Below are positions 7,939 through 16,009 of a stretch of 43,079 bases of DNA, one piece after another. The notes beneath the pieces were generated by a model. That model saw only the letters and a program-made list of their open reading frames with translations. It did no database searches and had not been told where the DNA came from. This DNA comes from an uncultured beta proteobacterium (GTDB taxonomy: Bacteria > Pseudomonadota > Gammaproteobacteria > Burkholderiales > SG8-41), in assembly GCA_902825845.1 (NCBI GenBank), contig CADECM010000044.1, forward strand, positions 1-43,079, in the 5' to 3' direction. Position numbers and translations under genes: made by a program. Each line of letters opens with the position of its first letter. Position 1 is the stretch's first letter.

Positions 7939-9924
7939 CTATCGAAACGTATATTGCGCCGTGGCAAACAGCGCGCGTCCGGCCGCGGGCAAGGCCGCAT
8001 ACGTGGGAAATCCCGTGTACACGCCATAGCTGAAATATTTCTTGTCGAAAAGATTGCGCACGCCGGCGTTGATCTGCCAGCTGCCTGCGCGCACGCCGAG
8101 CTTGAGGTCGACCACGGTATAGCCAGGCATGCGGTGGCCGAAGGTATTGCTCTCGTCACCGTCAAACGGGCTGCTGCCAATGTATCGCGCCTCGACGTCC
8201 GCGCGCGCATTGGCCAGGAACGCCCAGCCCAGCCCGGCGTTCACGGCATGCCGCGGCACCAGCGGCACGCGGTTTCCCGCGATGGGTGTGCCGCCAAACT
8301 GCCCGTCACGAAACCGCGCATCGGCGTAGGTGTAGTTGGCATGCGCGTCGACCGACGCGTTGACTTGCCACCGCCCCTCGGCCTCGAATCCCTGACGCCG
8401 TGTCGGCGGCAGATTGCGATTGCTGAACGCCAGCGGGTCAAAGAAGATTTCGTTGCGCACCTCCAAGCGGTACGCCGCAAGGCGATACCGCAGCGCGCCA
8501 ATGCGGCCTTCCGCGCCGGCCTCAACGTCGCGCGCGGTCTGCGGTTCCAGCACATTTACGGTGGCGGCAAACAGATTGTAGTTGTCGTTTACGTTTGGAA
8601 TGCGAAAACTGCTGCCGATCCTGGCATATACATTGACGCCCGGCATCAGCGCCTGCCGCGCCGATAGATCCCAGGCGTGCAGCGTGCGGCTGCGCCCGCC
8701 TGCCGCGCCGGCTTGCACTGCATCGTTCACGGCATAGCGCACGCGCTGCTCGCGCGCGCCCAGTGCCAGCGTGGTGGCGCCAGCGAAGCGCACGGTGTAT
8801 TGCGCATACAAGGCATCGCTGCGCTGCGTGGCGTGCGGTCGCCCCACCACCGAAGGCTGCGCGTTGGCATCGAACGTCCAGCGTTCGACGTCAGCGCCCA
8901 GCACCACGCTGTGTTCGCCGCCGCCGAACCGCGGTTGCAGGCGCAGCCGCGGCGCGAATGTCCACACCTGCATTTGCGTGTCGACGTTATTGCGAAACGG
9001 CGTGCCCACAAAAAAAGACGAGGTGGTATCTTTCTCGCGGTACCCGGCATTCATGGCGAACGTCGCGCCCCGCACCTGCGTCTGCGCCGCGAGATTGAGA
9101 TGTCCGCCGCGCTGGGTGGCAAAGTCGTTCGGCGTCGCGGCTTGGCGCCGGTTCGCGGCGATCTGTGCCTCCGAGATGGCGCCGGGCAGGCCCGTTTTCT
9201 GGTCATTCGCGCCGAACTTCAGTGTCACAGAACCGGCGTCACCGCGCCAGCGCAAGTCGCCCTGTGCGTTGTCGATGAGAACGGGATTATTGGCGCGGTA
9301 ATTATCACTCTCGTAATGACTGCCGTGCAGGCTCAGGCCCGCATGCTCGCCCCCCAAGTTTACACCGGCTTGTGCTTCGCGCGTGCGATGGCTGCCGAAG
9401 CCGCCCCCCAGATACGCCGAACGCGCGTTACGCTCGGGCGCCCGGGTAATGATATTGATGGTGCCGCCGGTCGCCCCCGCCCCATAAAGCACAGCGCCAG
9501 CGCCGCGCACAATCTCGATGCGCTCGATCGACGACAGCGGTATCGCCGACCAGTTGACCGTGAGCTGCTCATTCTCGCTGATGCGCACCCCATCGAGCAG
9601 CACCAGCGTATTCTGGTCGCCGAACAGCCCGAACCCGCGCATGTCGACCTGCACATTGGGCGAACCCGACAGATCGCGCGTTCGCACGCCCGCCAGAGAC
9701 TGCAGCAGCTGCGGCACCGTGGTCGCCGCACTGCGCCCGATGTCCTGAGCGGTAATGACGCTGGTGCCAACCGGATAACGCGCCGCATCGTCTTCAAAGC
9801 GCGTGGCCGTGACCACCACCGGTGGCCCGATGCTCGCCGCCTCCGCAGCCATCGCGCGCCCGATGGAACACAATCCCAAACACAGCGCGAACGTAGTCGC
9901 GGCAAAGCCAGTCTTCTTGTTCAT
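7939..9924 (-). CDS. TonB-dependent outer-membrane receptor (BtuB/siderophore type)
   Basis: A 661-residue outer-membrane receptor. A signal peptide (MNKKTGFAATTFALCLGLCS...AMA) is followed by a TonB-box-like PPVVVTATR. The plug domain follows, with VPQLLQSLAGVRTRDLSG, LVLLDGVRI and IERIEIVRGAGAVLYGAGA, and then a 22-strand-type beta barrel ending in AQYTFR. Such receptors import iron chelates, cobalamin or similar ligands with TonB energy. No cognate ABC transporter or regulator lies nearby, so the ligand is unknown. The start at 9924 is chosen because the signal peptide begins there; the in-frame extension upstream is not signal-like. It is flanked by unrelated genes and appears monocistronic. 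Confidence 0.88.
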   Translation of the reverse strand: MNKKTGFAATTFALCLGLCSIGRAMAAEAASIGPPVVVTATRFEDDAARYPVGTSVITAQDIGRSAATTVPQLLQSLAGVRTRDLSGSPNVQVDMRGFGLFGDQNTLVLLDGVRISENEQLTVNWSAIPLSSIERIEIVRGAGAVLYGAGATGGTINIITRAPERNARSAYLGGGFGSHRTREAQAGVNLGGEHAGLSLHGSHYESDNYRANNPVLIDNAQGDLRWRGDAGSVTLKFGANDQKTGLPGAISEAQIAANRRQAATPNDFATQRGGHLNLAAQTQVRGATFAMNAGYREKDTTSSFFVGTPFRNNVDTQMQVWTFAPRLRLQPRFGGGEHSVVLGADVERWTFDANAQPSVVGRPHATQRSDALYAQYTVRFAGATTLALGAREQRVRYAVNDAVQAGAAGGRSRTLHAWDLSARQALMPGVNVYARIGSSFRIPNVNDNYNLFAATVNVLEPQTARDVEAGAEGRIGALRYRLAAYRLEVRNEIFFDPLAFSNRNLPPTRRQGFEAEGRWQVNASVDAHANYTYADARFRDGQFGGTPIAGNRVPLVPRHAVNAGLGWAFLANARADVEARYIGSSPFDGDESNTFGHRMPGYTVVDLKLGVRAGSWQINAGVRNLFDKKYFSYGVYTGFPTYAALPAAGRALFATAQYTFR

Positions 9925-10209
9925 GAATGCCCCACAGGTTATGCACGCCCGCCGCGCGCCAAACAACGCGTTGGAAACACCATGGGGAAATGAACAAGAC
10001 GCGACCCGCCCGCGAGAGCATGGATCAGGCATACCGCTTCCCCGCGGTATTTCCATCCATCGGTACGGGCCGGTATACGGGCTCATGAATCAAATGCGCC
10101 GCCTTCCCATGAGCAACACTCACAGTGGCCTGCTGGCGCATCATCGCGATGTCATATTGCGCACATCGCGTTCACTTACCGTTGCGGGGGCAGCACCGGC
10201 CTTGAGAAC

Positions 10210-10240
10210 ATAAGTATTTGTTTTTAAATACTTTTTCTCG
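10210..10240 (+). repeat. Dispersed AT-rich repeat, copy 3 (exact core)
   Basis: ATAAGTATTTGTTTTTAA at 10210-10227 is an exact consensus copy. Here AAGTATTT and AAATACTT also form a perfect 8-bp inverted repeat around GTTTTT. The following bases ending in TTTTTCTCG are shared with the copy inside phnN: 25 of 31 positions are identical between 10210-10240 and 17885-17915. Confidence 0.8.
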
Positions 10241-10408
10241 CACCGGTTTCCCGTTTAACCAGCGATCGGTAGCGACCGCCGGCACCCTGTATCGTGTCCG
10301 CGCAACGTTCGCTTACGGAGAGCGCGCTACGTGGACGAACGAATGTTAGCACGCACACACGGCCTGATGCGTAATTGCCAAAGTACATTCACATTTCGCT
10401 GTTACTGG

Positions 10409-10438
10409 TTGACTACATGGAATTTTTACAACTATAGT
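10409..10438 (+). promoter_or_regulatory. Sigma70 promoter driving a probably leaderless zapB-like mRNA
   Basis: The -35 TTGACT at 10409-10414 and the -10 TATAGT at 10433-10438 are separated by 18 nt; each matches the consensus at 5 of 6 positions. The A of the ATG at 10446 lies 8 nt after the -10, the normal position of a transcription start, and no Shine-Dalgarno fits between them. The transcript is therefore likely to begin at or next to the start codon. Confidence 0.6.
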
Positions 10439-10445
10439 GCGGCCC

Positions 10446-10646
10446 ATGGAAGCGGAGTTCAAATCTCTCGAGGACAAGCTGAGTCAACTGGTCAATCTGT
10501 GCCAGCAGTTACGCGCGGAAAACCATCAGTTGCGCCAGGAAGTCGCCTCCGCGTTAAGCGCCAATCGCAAGCTGGAAGACAAAATCGGCGGCGCTGCCAC
10601 ACGCCTCGAAGCCCTGTTGCAACAGCTGCCGAAAGAAGCCACATGA
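10446..10646 (+). CDS. Small ZapB-like coiled-coil protein (TIGR02449-type)
   Basis: A 66-residue protein that is almost entirely a predicted coiled coil: MEAEFKSLEDKLSQL, then heptads through LRAENHQLRQEV and ANRKLEDKI. It resembles the TIGR02449/ZapB-like proteins encoded directly before zapA in beta- and gammaproteobacteria, which are thought to support the FtsZ ring through ZapA. The ATG at 10446 is preferred to the GTG at 10437 because the GTG lies inside the -10 region of the promoter. Its stop overlaps the zapA start (ATGA). It probably works with ZapA at midcell. Confidence 0.75.
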   Translation: MEAEFKSLEDKLSQLVNLCQQLRAENHQLRQEVASALSANRKLEDKIGGAATRLEALLQQLPKEAT

Positions 10647-10966
10647 GCGCCGCCGATCCCAGGGATCCCCAGGGGCTGCAGATCACCATCATGGGACGCA
10701 ACTTTCGCGTCTCGTGCAAGGAAGATGAGCAAGCCGGCCTGCTGGAGGCGGTGGATTACCTCAACCGCCGCATGGAAGAAATTCGCGATCAGGGCAAGAT
10801 CGTCGGCCTCGAGCGCATCGCCATCATGGCGGCGCTGAACATCACGCATGAGTTTCTGGGCGCCAAGGTCGGCGGCGATTTTGACATGGCCAGCTTCAAG
10901 CGTAGAATGACCCAAATGGAAACGGTCATCGACCAGGCGATCGCGGAACAGGCCAAACTGTTCTGA
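10643..10966 (+). CDS. zapA: Cell division protein ZapA
   Basis: A 107-residue ZapA, the FtsZ-binding protein that bundles protofilaments at the division site. The N-terminal globular part has LQITIMGRNFRVSCKEDE followed by LLEAVDYLNRRMEEIRDQGK. The helix GLERIAIMAALNITHEFL and a C-terminal coiled coil are typical. The length fits the family, at about 100-110 residues. The ATG at 10643 overlaps the stop of the zapB-like gene by ATGA and there is a 6S RNA directly downstream, the conserved betaproteobacterial order. Confidence 0.92.
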   Translation: MSAADPRDPQGLQITIMGRNFRVSCKEDEQAGLLEAVDYLNRRMEEIRDQGKIVGLERIAIMAALNITHEFLGAKVGGDFDMASFKRRMTQMETVIDQAIAEQAKLF

Positions 10967-10987
10967 ACAGCAGCTGGTCGTGCCGTT

Positions 10988-11182
10988 CAGCAATTCCCCT
11001 GCGGTGTTCGTTAAGGTCTTAAATTCTTTGAGCCAATAAGTGGTATTAGGTTGCTGACTCAAGTGATGCCGGTGTGAGCGTCCCAAGCGGACGAACCTGA
11101 AGGCGTCCGGAAGGCGACCCCTTGAACCTTTGGTTCAAGAAAGAGGCCTGACGGCACAGGCGGGGGAACCTTACAGGCAGTG
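10988..11182 (+). ncRNA. ssrS: 6S RNA
   Basis: The stretch after zapA has features of 6S RNA, which binds sigma70 RNA polymerase in stationary phase by mimicking an open promoter. The 5' part CAATTCCCCTGCGGTGTTCG can pair with the 3' part CAGGCGGGGGAACC to close the long rod. A central region separates the two arms, and the CCTTGAACC...GGTTCAAG hairpin is on the 3' side. Position between zapA and an EVE-domain gene is the usual locus. Both ends are approximate. A Rho-independent terminator follows at 11191. Confidence 0.85.
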
Positions 11183-11190
11183 CAGATCGA

Positions 11191-11217
11191 AAAATGCGGC
11201 GTGGCCGCATTTTTTTA
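11191..11217 (+). terminator. Rho-independent terminator
   Basis: AAAATGCGGC, GTG, then GCCGCATTTT form a 10-bp stem followed by a T-run. It lies directly after the 6S RNA and 16 bp before the EVE-domain gene, so it probably ends the zapA/6S transcript. Confidence 0.85.
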
Positions 11218-11232
11218 TGGGAGACGGGGTAA

Positions 11233-11682
11233 ATGCGATACTGGTTAATGAAGTCCGAGCCCGAGGCCTACAGCATCGACCAGCTCGCCAGGGATAAAAC
11301 CGCACCGTGGACCGGTGTGCGCAATTATCAGGCGCGCAATTTCATGCGCGATCAGATGACTGTCGGTGACAAGGTGTTGTTTTATCACTCCAGTTGCGAC
11401 GAACCGGGCATCGTCGGCATCGCCGAAGTGTGTAAACGCGCGTATCCCGACGAAACGCAATTCGACAGGAAGAGCCACTACTACGACGAAAAATCCACGC
11501 GCGACAATCCACGCTGGCTGCACGTGGATGTGAAATTCGTCAAAAAGACCCGCACCATCGGCCTGCCGGAACTGCGCTCGCACAAGGCACTCGCCAACAT
11601 GCGTATCCTCGCGCGCGGCAACCGGCTGTCGATCACGCCCGTCGATCCGGCGGAGTGGGAATACATCAACATGCTGCTGTAG
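11233..11682 (+). CDS. EVE domain-containing protein
   Basis: A 149-residue single-domain EVE protein (PUA-like fold, related to YTH). The diagnostic N-terminus is RYWLMKSEPEAYSIDQL, followed by the WTGVRNYQARNFMRD region and the GDKVLFYHSSCDEPGIVG strand. EVE proteins bind modified bases in nucleic acids; this stand-alone form is conserved beside 6S RNA in betaproteobacteria, and its ligand here is unknown. The start is preceded by GAGACGGGGTAA, a weak ribosome-binding site. A 14-nt gap leads to the amidohydrolase gene, so they may be cotranscribed. Confidence 0.9.
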   Translation: MRYWLMKSEPEAYSIDQLARDKTAPWTGVRNYQARNFMRDQMTVGDKVLFYHSSCDEPGIVGIAEVCKRAYPDETQFDRKSHYYDEKSTRDNPRWLHVDVKFVKKTRTIGLPELRSHKALANMRILARGNRLSITPVDPAEWEYINMLL

Positions 11683-11696
11683 TCCTAGGAGACACC

Positions 11697-12695
11697 ATGG
11701 CGCCGCCGATTAAAACCATCGACACCCACGCGCATTATTTCCCACAAGCCTATATCGATCTCATCGCGCAGCACGGCAAGCGCGTAGGCACCACGGTCAC
11801 AGTCGACGACAAGGGTGTGACGTTCATTCAGGTGGGTCTGCATTTGCGCACCGGTCCCATCACGCGCACCTTCATCGACCTCGACGAACGCCTGAAAATC
11901 ATGGATCAACAAGGCGTCGGCATGCACGCCTTGTCGCTGACGCAGCCGATGGTGTACTGGGCCGATGACGAACTCGGCACGCATTTGTGCGTGGCCTTCA
12001 ACGACGCCATCAGCGCCGCGCATAAAGAACATCCCGATCGCCTGATCGGCTTTGCCTGCCTGCCGATGCAAAACGTGTCGATGGCGGTCAAGGAACTTGA
12101 ACGCGCCGCCAGACTACCCGGCATCAAGGGCGTGTACTTCGCCACCGCCGTGCGCGACCGCGAGTTGTCGGACCGCAGCTTCTTTCCGGTATACGAACGC
12201 TGCGAGGCACTGGGGTTGCCGATTTTCCTGCATCCGATGATGATCAACAACGAGCGGATGAAACAGTTTTACCTGATCAACCTCTGTGGCAACCCGTTTG
12301 ATACCGCGCTCGCGGCCTCACACCTGATTTATGGCGGCGTACTCGATGCGTTCCCCAAACTGGAAGTGAGCCTGCCGCATGCCGGCGGCGTGCTGCCGAT
12401 TCTGCGCGGTCGGCTGGACCGCGGCTTTTACACCCGGGCGGAGTGCAAAACCATCAGCAAGCCGCCGAGCAGCTATCTGAAGCGCTTCACCTACGACACC
12501 ATTACCTACGACGAAGAATTGCTCGAAGATTTGATCAAGCTGGTTGGCGCGGATCGCATTCTGGTGGGCAGCGATTATTGCTTTGACATCGCGTACGAGG
12601 AGCCGATACGCTTCCTGAACGGCGTGAAATCACTCACCGCCGAGCAAAAACAGCAGATCGTCTGGAACAACGCCGCCAGACTCTTGAACTTGTAG
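11697..12695 (+). CDS. Amidohydrolase family protein (ACMSD-like)
   Basis: A 332-residue cytoplasmic TIM-barrel metal-dependent hydrolase of the amidohydrolase 2 family, related to 2-amino-3-carboxymuconate-semialdehyde decarboxylase. The metal motif is DTHAHYFP at residues 9-16. A second conserved His lies in IFLHPMM, another in SLPHAGG, and the catalytic Asp in LVGSDYCFD. Members decarboxylate or hydrolyse aromatic ring-cleavage products; the substrate cannot be inferred. The ATG at 11697 has an AGGAGA Shine-Dalgarno, which rules out the upstream in-frame start that overlaps the EVE gene. A second, exported member of the same superfamily follows 59 bp downstream. Confidence 0.85.
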   Translation: MAPPIKTIDTHAHYFPQAYIDLIAQHGKRVGTTVTVDDKGVTFIQVGLHLRTGPITRTFIDLDERLKIMDQQGVGMHALSLTQPMVYWADDELGTHLCVAFNDAISAAHKEHPDRLIGFACLPMQNVSMAVKELERAARLPGIKGVYFATAVRDRELSDRSFFPVYERCEALGLPIFLHPMMINNERMKQFYLINLCGNPFDTALAASHLIYGGVLDAFPKLEVSLPHAGGVLPILRGRLDRGFYTRAECKTISKPPSSYLKRFTYDTITYDEELLEDLIKLVGADRILVGSDYCFDIAYEEPIRFLNGVKSLTAEQKQQIVWNNAARLLNL

Positions 12696-12697
12696 CT

Positions 12698-12722
12698 TGG
12701 GTGGAGCGTAGCGCAACCCACC
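12698..12722. repeat. REP-like palindrome (GGAGCGTAGCGC type)
   Basis: TGGGTGGAGCGTAGCGCAACCCA is an imperfect palindrome of the type repeated in many proteobacterial genomes (TGGGTTGCGCTACGC and its complement). It lies in the short gap between the two amidohydrolase genes and could form a hairpin in their mRNA. Confidence 0.6.
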
Positions 12723-12754
12723 GTCGCGCCACTTGCCAAAGGGAGAAAATAAGC

Positions 12755-13804
12755 ATGAACCCATGTCCTGATTTTCAGATTAACACGCCAACGCGCCGCC
12801 ACTTTCTCACCGGCCTTGGCGCGCTTGGCGCAGCCACACTGCTGCCCGGCTGCCAGACGGCCGCCACCGGCACACCGGCAAAGCCGTACCGTATTGACGT
12901 GCACCACCACTTCGCACCGCCGGGCTACTCGTCGGCACTGCGCGCACTGATGCGCAATCACGCGAAATGGTCGGTTCAGGGCACGCTCGATGAAATGGAC
13001 AAGAGCGGTATCGCGACCTGCTTCACATCGCTGATCAATCCCGGAATGCAGGCCTGGGGCAACGACCCCGCCGGCTCGCGCAAGATCGCCCGCCTCTCCA
13101 ACGAATACGCCGCGCAGCTCATGCGCGACCACCCGGGGCGCTTCGGCTCTTTCGCCTCCATTCCGTTTCCGGACATCGGGGCCAGTCTGCGCGAAATCGA
13201 ATATGCCTACGATGTGCTCAAAGCCGACGGCATCTATCTGTGGACCAGCTACAACGGCAAGCTGCTGGGCGACCCCGCAACCTTTCCGATCCTGGAAGAA
13301 CTCAATCGCCGCAAGGCGGTGGTGTACACCCATCCCGCCACGCCGGCCTGCTGCTCGCAGATCATGCCCTACATCTCCATCAACGCCATCGAAGGTCCGG
13401 TGGACACCACGCGCACCATGGTCAGCCTTCTGTTTCAGGGCGGCGCGGCGAAGTTTCCCGACATCCAATGGATTTTTTCACACAGCGGCGGCGTGACGCC
13501 GTTTCTGCTGTCACGTTACCAGCGTGAAGAGACGGAGAAAGACCGCAAGGCCGCGCTGCCCCGCGGCCTGATGCACGAACTGCGCAAGTTCTACTACGAC
13601 ACCGCGCAGGGCCATCATGACGGCGCGCTTAAAGCACTACTCGCGATCATCCCCACCTCGCAAGTGCTCTACGGCACGGACTACCCGTTTTGGGATGGGC
13701 GCAAAGTCAGCGAAGGACTGGCGAAGGGCGGCTTCGGAGCCGCCGACCAGATGGCGATCGATCGCGGCAACGCGCTGCGGTTGTTTCCGCGCCTGAAGGG
13801 GTAG
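12755..13804 (+). CDS. Exported amidohydrolase with Tat/lipoprotein signal
   Basis: A 349-residue amidohydrolase 2 family TIM barrel that carries an export signal, unlike its cytoplasmic neighbour. The N-terminus has a twin-arginine-like TRRHFLTGLGALGAATLLPG ending in a lipobox LPGC (Cys about residue 31). This predicts a Tat-exported lipoprotein. The metal motif DVHHHF follows at about 50-55, with a second His in VYTHPA, SHSGG, and the terminal YGTDYPF. The ATG at 12755 is preceded by GGGAGAAAA. It may hydrolyse or decarboxylate a related compound outside the cytoplasm, but no substrate is readable. Confidence 0.82.
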   Translation: MNPCPDFQINTPTRRHFLTGLGALGAATLLPGCQTAATGTPAKPYRIDVHHHFAPPGYSSALRALMRNHAKWSVQGTLDEMDKSGIATCFTSLINPGMQAWGNDPAGSRKIARLSNEYAAQLMRDHPGRFGSFASIPFPDIGASLREIEYAYDVLKADGIYLWTSYNGKLLGDPATFPILEELNRRKAVVYTHPATPACCSQIMPYISINAIEGPVDTTRTMVSLLFQGGAAKFPDIQWIFSHSGGVTPFLLSRYQREETEKDRKAALPRGLMHELRKFYYDTAQGHHDGALKALLAIIPTSQVLYGTDYPFWDGRKVSEGLAKGGFGAADQMAIDRGNALRLFPRLKG

Positions 13805-14081
13805 GTCGGCGCACCTGCCGTATCGCCCTGTCCGGTCTCGGCGCGGGCCGCGTATGTGCAGTACGTTTGCCGTCGCCGCTGCCACTTCGGCCTCACGATT
13901 GATTCGGTAGTTGTGGGACGTACGTCCATGCGGAAACTGCCGCACGCCCGCGTCTTCAGGCACGCGCGCGATTGATGTCCCTGGGCTTTCCGAGTCTCCG
14001 GGATTATCCGATTGAGATTCCAGCGCGAGGCAGAATCCCGATGCCTCGGTCGTCAAGCGGGCACCAACTGGCGCATGCGAA
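13805..14081. other. Intergenic region before the phn cluster
   Basis: About 280 bp without a recognised gene on either strand. Short open frames exist but have no start signals and no family resemblance. The right end leads into the PhoB box of phnC. Confidence 0.5.
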
Positions 14082-14115
14082 CCGTCATGAGCATGTCACA
14101 TAGGGATTGCATCAT
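14082..14115 (+). promoter_or_regulatory. PhoB box and -10 of phnC
   Basis: CCGTCAT, GAGC, ATGTCAC at 14082-14099 matches the Pho box (two 7-mers CTGTCAY spaced by 4 nt) at 12 of 14 positions. A -10-like CATCAT at 14110-14115 starts exactly 10 nt after the box, the arrangement of PhoB-activated promoters in which the box replaces the -35. The same spacing is seen at four other promoters in the window. Confidence 0.75.
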
Positions 14116-14142
14116 GCGCCGGTAACTTTAGTGAGTGACGCC

Positions 14143-14988
14143 ATGTCCGCCATTACCGTACACCGTTTGCACAAGACGTTCGGCACACGCAAGGCTCTGA
14201 CCGATGCATCGCTGGAAATCGGGGGGGGCGAAATGGTGGCGTTGATCGGCGCATCGGGGTCGGGCAAATCCACCTTGTTGCGACACCTGTCGGGCCTGAC
14301 TTTGGGCGACAAGGGTTGGGTCGACATGGACGGCTGTGTGGTGCAACGCAACGGTCGTCTCACCCGCCGCGTGCGCGATGTGCGCTCAAAGACCGGTTTT
14401 GTATTTCAGCAGTTCAATCTCGTGGCGCGGCTGCCGCTGATCACCAACGTGATGACCGGGCTGCTGCATCGCGTGCCGCTGTGGCGCAGTTTGCCGGGGC
14501 GCTTTACGCGCGAGGAACTGCATCGCGGCATGGCAGCGCTGGACCGGGTAGGCATGCTCGAGTACGCGTGGCAGCGCGCATCCACGCTCTCCGGCGGACA
14601 GCAGCAGCGCGGCGCCATTGCGCGCACGCTGGTACAGGGCGCACGCACGATTCTGGCCGATGAACCGATCGCCTCGCTCGATCCCGAATCGTCGCGGCGC
14701 GTGATGGAAATTCTTGCCGCCATTAACCGCGAAGATCGATGCACCGTGGTGGTTTCCCTGCATCAGGTTGAATTTGCACGCCAGTTTTGCCCGCGCACCA
14801 TCGCGTTGCGTGACGGGCGGGTGGTGTACGACGGTGTCTCGGCGCTGCTGACCAACCGCAAGCTCGAAGAGATTTACGGCGCGCAGGCCGGTGAATTGTT
14901 CGCTCCCGATCAAGCGCCGATGGGTCCCGTGCCGTATCCCCCCCGCGTAGTGGTTCCGTTTCGCACGGAGGAGCATGTGGCTGCGTAG
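14143..14988 (+). CDS. phnC: Phosphonate ABC transporter ATP-binding protein PhnC
   Basis: A 281-residue ATPase of the PhnCDE phosphonate importer. Walker [10 protein letters not shown] lies at residues 36-44, the signature is [15 protein letters not shown], and Walker [14 protein letters not shown]. These are typical of PhnC. I use the ATG at 14143; a GTG at 14131 and a TTG at 14107 are in frame, but none has a clear Shine-Dalgarno. The C-terminal extension after [12 protein letters not shown] is somewhat longer than usual. It is the first gene of phnCDE-HD, under the Pho box at 14082. No phnF-type GntR repressor gene is present. Confidence 0.92.
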   Translation: MSAITVHRLHKTFGTRKALTDASLEIGGGEMVALIGASGSGKSTLLRHLSGLTLGDKGWVDMDGCVVQRNGRLTRRVRDVRSKTGFVFQQFNLVARLPLITNVMTGLLHRVPLWRSLPGRFTREELHRGMAALDRVGMLEYAWQRASTLSGGQQQRGAIARTLVQGARTILADEPIASLDPESSRRVMEILAAINREDRCTVVVSLHQVEFARQFCPRTIALRDGRVVYDGVSALLTNRKLEEIYGAQAGELFAPDQAPMGPVPYPPRVVVPFRTEEHVAA

Positions 14989-15020
14989 CATTAATATTGA
15001 TTAAAAACAAGGAGTTAACT

Positions 15021-16001
15021 ATGTCCCGCTGGTTACGAAAAGTTCTCGTTTTGTGTGCCGCGGCTTGTCTGCCGGTACACGCGCAGAGCACCAATGAATT
15101 CAATTTCGGGATCATTTCCACGGAATCGTCGAGCAACCTCAAGGAAAACTGGCAGCCGCTGCTCGACGACCTGCAAAAGCGCACGGGACTGAAGGTGAAT
15201 GCATTTTTTGCATCCGACTATGCGGGCATCATCGAGGCCATGCGCTTCAACAAGGTACAGGTGGCTTGGTACGGCAACAAATCGGCCATGGAAGCCGTGG
15301 ATCGCGCCAACGGCGAAGTCTTCGCGCAAATGGTCGCGCCGGACGGCGGCCAAGGCTACTACTCGCTGCTGGTGGTGCACAAGGACAGTCCGCTGAAGAG
15401 CCTTGACGATGTGCTCAAAAACGGCAAATCGCTGAGCTTCGGCAACGGTGATCCAAATTCCACCTCGGGCTTTTTGGTGCCTTCGTATTACGTCTTTGCG
15501 CTGAACAAGATCGACGCCAAAACGCATTTCAAGAGTGTGCGCGGCGCCAGCCATGAAACCAATCTGCTGGCGGTGGTCAACAAACAGGTCAACGTGGCCA
15601 CCAACAACAACGAAAATCTGGAACGGTTTACCAAGCGGTTTCCGGACAAGGCCAAAGACGTGCGCATCATCTGGAAATCGCCGCTGATCCCGAACGACCC
15701 GCTGGTATGGCGCAGGGATCTTGCGCCGGAGCTGAAGAAGAAAATACGCGATTTCATCCTTGCCTATGGCGCGGGCGCGGACGCCGCGCGCGAGAAGACC
15801 GTTCTGTTGAACCTCACCACCGCCGGCTTCAAGGCCTCCGATGATCGCCAGTTGATTCCGATGCGGCAGCTGGAATTGTTCAAGGTCAAGACCAGGATTG
15901 AAAGCGACACGGCGATGAGCGCCGCGGACAAGAGCGCGAAACTTGATGAGATCAATCGCAAGCTCGCGCAACTGAACACCCAACTGGCGCAAAAGCAGTA
16001 G
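15021..16001 (+). CDS. phnD: Phosphonate-binding periplasmic protein PhnD
   Basis: A 326-residue periplasmic binding protein for phosphonates that delivers substrate to PhnE/PhnC. The signal peptide is [18 protein letters not shown], cut near residue 21. The mature part has [40 protein letters not shown] and the ligand-loop region [20 protein letters not shown], typical of PhnD. The C-terminus ends in a Lys/Gln/Ala-rich helix. The ATG at 15021 has AAGGAG six nt upstream. The leader is AT-rich (TTGATTAAAAACAAGG), possibly a diverged copy of the window repeat. The stop is followed directly by phnE. Confidence 0.93.
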   Translation: MSRWLRKVLVLCAAACLPVHAQSTNEFNFGIISTESSSNLKENWQPLLDDLQKRTGLKVNAFFASDYAGIIEAMRFNKVQVAWYGNKSAMEAVDRANGEVFAQMVAPDGGQGYYSLLVVHKDSPLKSLDDVLKNGKSLSFGNGDPNSTSGFLVPSYYVFALNKIDAKTHFKSVRGASHETNLLAVVNKQVNVATNNNENLERFTKRFPDKAKDVRIIWKSPLIPNDPLVWRRDLAPELKKKIRDFILAYGAGADAAREKTVLLNLTTAGFKASDDRQLIPMRQLELFKVKTRIESDTAMSAADKSAKLDEINRKLAQLNTQLAQKQ

Positions 16002-16009
16002 TGGCCGGG

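Larger units (their letters stand above)
9925..10445. other. Intergenic region between TonB receptor and zapB-like gene
   Basis: About 520 bp between divergent genes with no convincing coding sequence. It holds an exact copy of the dispersed AT-rich repeat (10210-10240) and the promoter of the zapB-like gene (10409-10438). The leader of the receptor gene was read on the minus strand for a cobalamin riboswitch. The B12-box and the surrounding conserved blocks were not found. Confidence 0.5.

Noticed and set aside
7939..9924. Assigning the TonB-dependent receptor to vitamin B12 (BtuB)
   Set aside because: Size and barrel fit, but there is no riboswitch or cobalamin gene nearby, so the ligand is left open.
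9930..10086. Possible cobalamin riboswitch in the leader of the TonB-dependent receptor
   Set aside because: A GGGGAAGCGGTATGCC-like stretch is present on the minus strand, but the B12-box (GCCACTG) and the other conserved blocks are not found, and no cobalamin genes are near.
14989..15011. Repeat copy in the phnD leader (TTGATTAAAAACAAGG)
   Set aside because: Shares GTTTTTAATCA on the reverse strand with the 39954 copy but lacks the ATAAGTAT half. It could equally be an A-rich leader next to the ribosome-binding site.
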